Below are positions 6,927 to 9,715 of a DNA stretch of 9,715 bases, in pieces. A model generated the notes under the pieces. It made no database searches and was not told where the DNA came from. It worked only from the letters and a program-made list of their open reading frames with translations. The DNA comes from Verrucomicrobiota bacterium (GTDB lineage: Bacteria > Verrucomicrobiota > Verrucomicrobiia > Limisphaerales > JADLHS01). The DNA is taken from assembly GCA_004297495.1 (NCBI GenBank), contig SCTL01000071.1, forward strand, positions 1-9,715, read 5' to 3'. The translations under genes were made by a program, and so were the position numbers. The stretch's first letter is position 1, and each line of letters opens with the position of its first letter.

Positions 6927-8369
6927 TTAAAACCGCAGCGTTGTTTGCACAATCACCGCCCACGCGTCGGGAATGTTCGCCGCCACGCGTCCGCCGGGAT
7001 GAAAGACGCGCTGCACACTCGTTTGCAACGTCCACCACGCCGCCACTTGCATCTTGTAGTTCATCTCAATCACGCCTTCGTAGTCCGCCGACGGCAGCAC
7101 CGGGCCATACGATCCGAACCCCGCGTTGATGTCGCGCTGCGCGCGGCGCAAGTCGTCGCTGATTTTCAGATACGACAGGCCAAGTCCCAAGGTATCCCAA
7201 TCCCGCGAGGGAATCAGGCCTTTATAGACGAGGCCGCCATCAATGCCGAGTTCCGCCAGATTGCGATCCGGCGGCGCGTAGGCCACGCGGAAAAATCCGG
7301 TCAAACCCTGCAACGCCGGGTCCTGCCGGTTCTTTTCCAGCCACAACACGTGGTCGGCGAGGAAATAAACTCCCCAGTTGCCGCCGCGGAATTTTGCCGG
7401 GCCAGGCGAAACCGGCGGCAACGGAATTCCGTTGGCCGCGACGTAATTGTCGAAGGCGTTGAACGTCCCTTCGTATTCATCCACGAAATCGTCGGTGTGA
7501 TACCACGCGCCAAGTTTCAAATTGCCGGGCGCGCCGGCGCTGTTGGTCGAGGCGTTGTGGCGATAGCCCAATTCAAAATACGAGAGCGCGCCCTCGTCGC
7601 TGCTCAGTTTGAAGTTCGCGCCATTGGAGCGGTCGGGGTTGCCGTCATAGACCGCGGCTTGCGCGTAAAGGTCGGGCCGGAAATCCACGCGCAACAGCGC
7701 GCCGGGCGAAGCGTTCGGCGTGGAGGACAGCCCGTGATTGCCGACGGGATAATATGGCTGGTCATACACGTTGAACGCCATCGTGGGAAAGAAAAACGTC
7801 TGGTTCAAAAAGGCGAGCGAGCTGATGGAGTTGTAGTACTCGGGGACGATGAAATCCATCCCGATGTCGAGTTGCCCGGCCTTGAACGTCACTTTGTCGT
7901 CCAGGAATTTTTGCTGGTAATAAAGTTCCCAGAGCCGGAACGCATTGTTGTAGTCCACCAGGTTGACTTTGTTCAGGTCACCGATGAAGCGGTCGGAGAA
8001 AGGTTTCTGTCCGTGCAACCAGAGCGAGCCGGCGTGAAATGTTCCGCCCTCGTAGCCGGCGAGTTTTTCCGAGTTCAAATCCAGCGTCATCAAAAGCGCG
8101 CCCTGATAAATCGTGCCGCGCTCAATGCCGCCGCCCACGTTCGAGGGCAGCGAGCCGGCGTAGAAGAATTCAAAATCCACGCCGCGGTTGTGCAGGTCGG
8201 TGCGCCAACCGCCCCAGTCGCCGAACAGATAGTCCTGCTCGAAAAACTGGACGAGCGCGGATTTCTGCACCGGAGGCGTTTCCGCAGCCCAACTGGACAC
8301 CGTGGCGGCGCAAAAGGCCAGGCCCACTCCGGCGACCCGGAGCGCCTTGAACAATGTGGTCGTCTTCAT
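6927..8369 (-). CDS. OprB-family outer-membrane carbohydrate porin
   Basis: The mature protein should form an outer-membrane beta-barrel that admits sugars or other small solutes. Starting at ATG 8369 it has 480 residues and a clean signal peptide: MKTTTLFKALR, then a hydrophobic core VAGVGLAFCAATV, with cleavage after about A28 or A29 (SSWAA/ETPP). An in-frame GTG at 8399 would place ten extra polar residues before the signal peptide, so I reject it. OprB hallmarks are LFGDWGGWRTDLHNRGVDF (about 48-66), KAGQLDIGMDF (about 163-173), and the C-terminal stretch QRVFHPGG...IPDAWAVIVQTTLRF ending in phenylalanine, the usual outer-membrane assembly signal. Alternating polar/aromatic strands fill the rest. 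It starts 44 bp after the DUF2156 gene ends. Substrate is not evident; no sugar-metabolism enzyme adjoins it apart from ptsI farther downstream. Confidence 0.9.
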   Translation of the reverse strand: MKTTTLFKALRVAGVGLAFCAATVSSWAAETPPVQKSALVQFFEQDYLFGDWGGWRTDLHNRGVDFEFFYAGSLPSNVGGGIERGTIYQGALLMTLDLNSEKLAGYEGGTFHAGSLWLHGQKPFSDRFIGDLNKVNLVDYNNAFRLWELYYQQKFLDDKVTFKAGQLDIGMDFIVPEYYNSISSLAFLNQTFFFPTMAFNVYDQPYYPVGNHGLSSTPNASPGALLRVDFRPDLYAQAAVYDGNPDRSNGANFKLSSDEGALSYFELGYRHNASTNSAGAPGNLKLGAWYHTDDFVDEYEGTFNAFDNYVAANGIPLPPVSPGPAKFRGGNWGVYFLADHVLWLEKNRQDPALQGLTGFFRVAYAPPDRNLAELGIDGGLVYKGLIPSRDWDTLGLGLSYLKISDDLRRAQRDINAGFGSYGPVLPSADYEGVIEMNYKMQVAAWWTLQTSVQRVFHPGGRVAANIPDAWAVIVQTTLRF

Positions 8370-8413
8370 AGTTCGTGCTTTCGTTTGTGGCGCCAGCACG
8401 GGCCGCCAGGTTG

Positions 8414-9538
8414 TTAATGGCCGTTGGTATCGGCTTTGCCTTTCTTCTTAGCAGTCACCATGCCCAGAACCAGCCGGCCCAGCGTGGACAGGTAGCTTTG
8501 CGTGATATCGGCGGACTTGAACGCGAGATAAATGTCATTCGACGGCCACAGGCTGTTCGACGCGAAATAGAGGAACTTTTCCGCGCCGCGGTATTTCGAC
8601 TTGTGAAACGCCAGTCCGCGGAAATTGTAAATGTCATTCCCAAATTTCTCGCTGAGTTTGAAGAAAATCTTCGCGCCGAAGTCGTCGTTGAAATTTCCCG
8701 ACTCCAGTTTGGCAAAGGGCGCGAGGTTCAGGTTCAAAATCTCCACGCCTTCCGATTTGAATCGCTCGATGGCCTCCATGTGAATGGCCGTGGCCAGCCG
8801 GCCAAAGCGCTTTTCATCGCACCGCAGCACGTTCGCGGAATAGCCGGTCACGCGGCCCGTCGCGTAGATTGGGTCGTAGAAGGCAAAACCCGCCACGTGT
8901 CCCTCGCGATCAAAGGCGATGAATTTCCGCACGCCTTCCTCCGGTTCGAAGATCGCCTTGCGTGCGTAGAGCCAGATTTCGCGGTCGTTGACTTTCTTGC
9001 CGCCAATCCACCGGCGCGAGACTTCCTCAAGCTGCGCGCGGCTGACCTGCTCGATCGGCATCTCGCGAATCATCAGGCCCTCGCGTTTGGCCTCGTTGCG
9101 CGCGCGCTTGATCAGATCCAGTTCCTTCCAGTTGCCGGCGGTGTTGTAGGTCTGCACTGGCAACTCCACTTCGTAGCCGATGCAATTCACCTTGAACCGC
9201 CGTTCGCGCAGCGCGCGCGCGAATTCCTCCGAGACACAGGCGAACGATGCTCGTTTTCCGCGCGCGAGAAATTCATCCAGCAGACGAGGATAATCCGCCG
9301 CCGCGCAGACGGGATCGGTGAAGCCAATGCGTTTGGGTCGCGGCGAAAACACGCGATGCTGCACCGTGTGATACGCGATGAAGCCGTGGTCGGTGATGAA
9401 GTATTCCATCCCCGACTGCAACGTCGCGTAGGAGAGCGCCTGGCCGCCGTGCCGGGTGAGAAAGGGCGAGAGCAATTTCCACTTCGCGTGGGGGCTCAGC
9501 GCTTTGGCCTCGTCGGCCTCGATGATTCGGATGCTCAT
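8414..9538 (-). CDS. DUF2156 / MprF C-terminal-like GNAT acyltransferase
   Basis: A 374-residue protein without evident membrane helices. The N-terminal part has SPFLTRHGGQALSYATLQ...EYFITDHGFIAYHT, and the C-terminal part has EGVEILNLNLAPFAKL (about 264-278) and NDIYNFRGLAFHKSKYRG (301-318). These resemble the conserved (L)GLAPL and YNFxGLxxFKxKF motifs of the tandem-GNAT domain of MprF-type aminoacyl-phosphatidylglycerol synthases. Unlike MprF it lacks the N-terminal flippase membrane domain, so it would act as a soluble or peripheral enzyme, perhaps transferring an acyl or aminoacyl group to a lipid headgroup. The exact substrate is unknown. It follows the hydrolase gene by 36 bp and precedes the porin by 44 bp, suggesting an operon. 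The ATG at 9538 has only a distant AAGGG upstream. The lysine-rich tail (AKKKGKAD) could aid membrane contact. Confidence 0.82.
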   Translation of the reverse strand: MSIRIIEADEAKALSPHAKWKLLSPFLTRHGGQALSYATLQSGMEYFITDHGFIAYHTVQHRVFSPRPKRIGFTDPVCAAADYPRLLDEFLARGKRASFACVSEEFARALRERRFKVNCIGYEVELPVQTYNTAGNWKELDLIKRARNEAKREGLMIREMPIEQVSRAQLEEVSRRWIGGKKVNDREIWLYARKAIFEPEEGVRKFIAFDREGHVAGFAFYDPIYATGRVTGYSANVLRCDEKRFGRLATAIHMEAIERFKSEGVEILNLNLAPFAKLESGNFNDDFGAKIFFKLSEKFGNDIYNFRGLAFHKSKYRGAEKFLYFASNSLWPSNDIYLAFKSADITQSYLSTLGRLVLGMVTAKKKGKADTNGH

Positions 9539-9574
9539 GTGCGTCAGCGGCCCTTGTTCCCCACGCTGAGCCGC

Positions 9575-9715
9575 TTACATGAGAGTGTTCAACACCCACT
9601 CCGTCGTCAACGCAAACACTTTGTGTTTGTTGCGGTCGAGATGTCCGACGTGCCCGTTGCCCGGGATGATGTGAAGCTGCTTCTTACATTCGAGCGCCTC
9701 GAACAGCATCGTGGC
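9575..9715 (-). CDS. Alpha/beta hydrolase, C-terminal end (5'-truncated)
   Basis: The final 46 codons of an open frame that enters from the right edge and stops at TAA (9577-9575). The residues include IIPGNGHVGHLDRNKHKVF followed by an amphipathic helix TTEWVLNTLM. The GNGHVGH segment is the form taken by the catalytic-histidine loop of alpha/beta-hydrolase (serine aminopeptidase S33-like) proteins, and a closing helix is typical after it. The nucleophile and acid residues are outside the window, so substrate class is unknown. It ends 36 bp upstream of the DUF2156 start on the same strand, so the two are likely co-transcribed. Confidence 0.7.
   Translation of the reverse strand, partial: ATMLFEALECKKQLHIIPGNGHVGHLDRNKHKVFALTTEWVLNTLM

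Noticed and set aside
6926..6952. Promoter-like TTGTGC and TTTAAT upstream of the methyltransferase (minus strand)
   Set aside because: The -10-like box is good, but the -35-like box matches only three of six positions and the spacer is 15 nt; it also overlaps the porin's last codons, so support is too thin.
6852..8417. 521-codon open frame on the + strand opposite the porin
   Set aside because: The minus strand encodes a convincing OprB porin with signal peptide and terminal Phe; the antisense translation has no recognisable domain and starts within the intergenic hairpin region.

Overview
The window reads as chromosomal DNA from a GC-rich Gram-negative bacterium, most likely of the phylum Verrucomicrobiota. 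An OprB-type outer-membrane porin with a signal peptide shows the diderm envelope. The phylum guess rests on overall gene style, a mix of weak and absent Shine-Dalgarno sites, and a nested palindromic repeat of a kind I associate with that phylum. It is an inference, not a demonstrated placement.

Layout. Positions 2-280 hold the 3' end of mfd on the + strand. Everything else lies on the - strand and converges on mfd. In order of transcription, from right to left, these are: the 3' end of an alpha/beta hydrolase (9575-9715), a soluble MprF-like DUF2156 acyltransferase (8414-9538), an OprB-family porin (6927-8369), a SAM-dependent methyltransferase (5411-6832), a six-TM sensor histidine kinase (3991-5418), a response regulator fused to a histidine-kinase-like domain (2712-3989), PTS enzyme I (880-2658), and a small DUF2721 membrane protein (291-749). 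No gene-free gap exceeds about 130 bp. The largest, 750-879, carries a nested inverted repeat.

How the genes may work together. The central trio (methyltransferase, kinase, receiver-kinase) is very tightly packed: an 8-nt overlap at the first junction and 1 nt at the second. It has the same protein types in the same order as the phcB-phcS-phcR quorum-sensing cassette of Ralstonia/Cupriavidus. There PhcB methylates a 3-hydroxy fatty acid to make the signal, PhcS senses it, and PhcR is a response regulator whose output domain is kinase-like. I read the trio as a distant Phc-like cell-cell signalling module, which is the most interesting content here. The receiver-kinase has degenerate H, N and G2 boxes, so it may be a phospho-regulated adaptor rather than a working kinase. 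The upstream hydrolase, acyltransferase and porin may be co-transcribed with it, and enzyme I follows after only 53 bp, so metabolic and signalling functions could be linked. That link is inferred from order and spacing alone.
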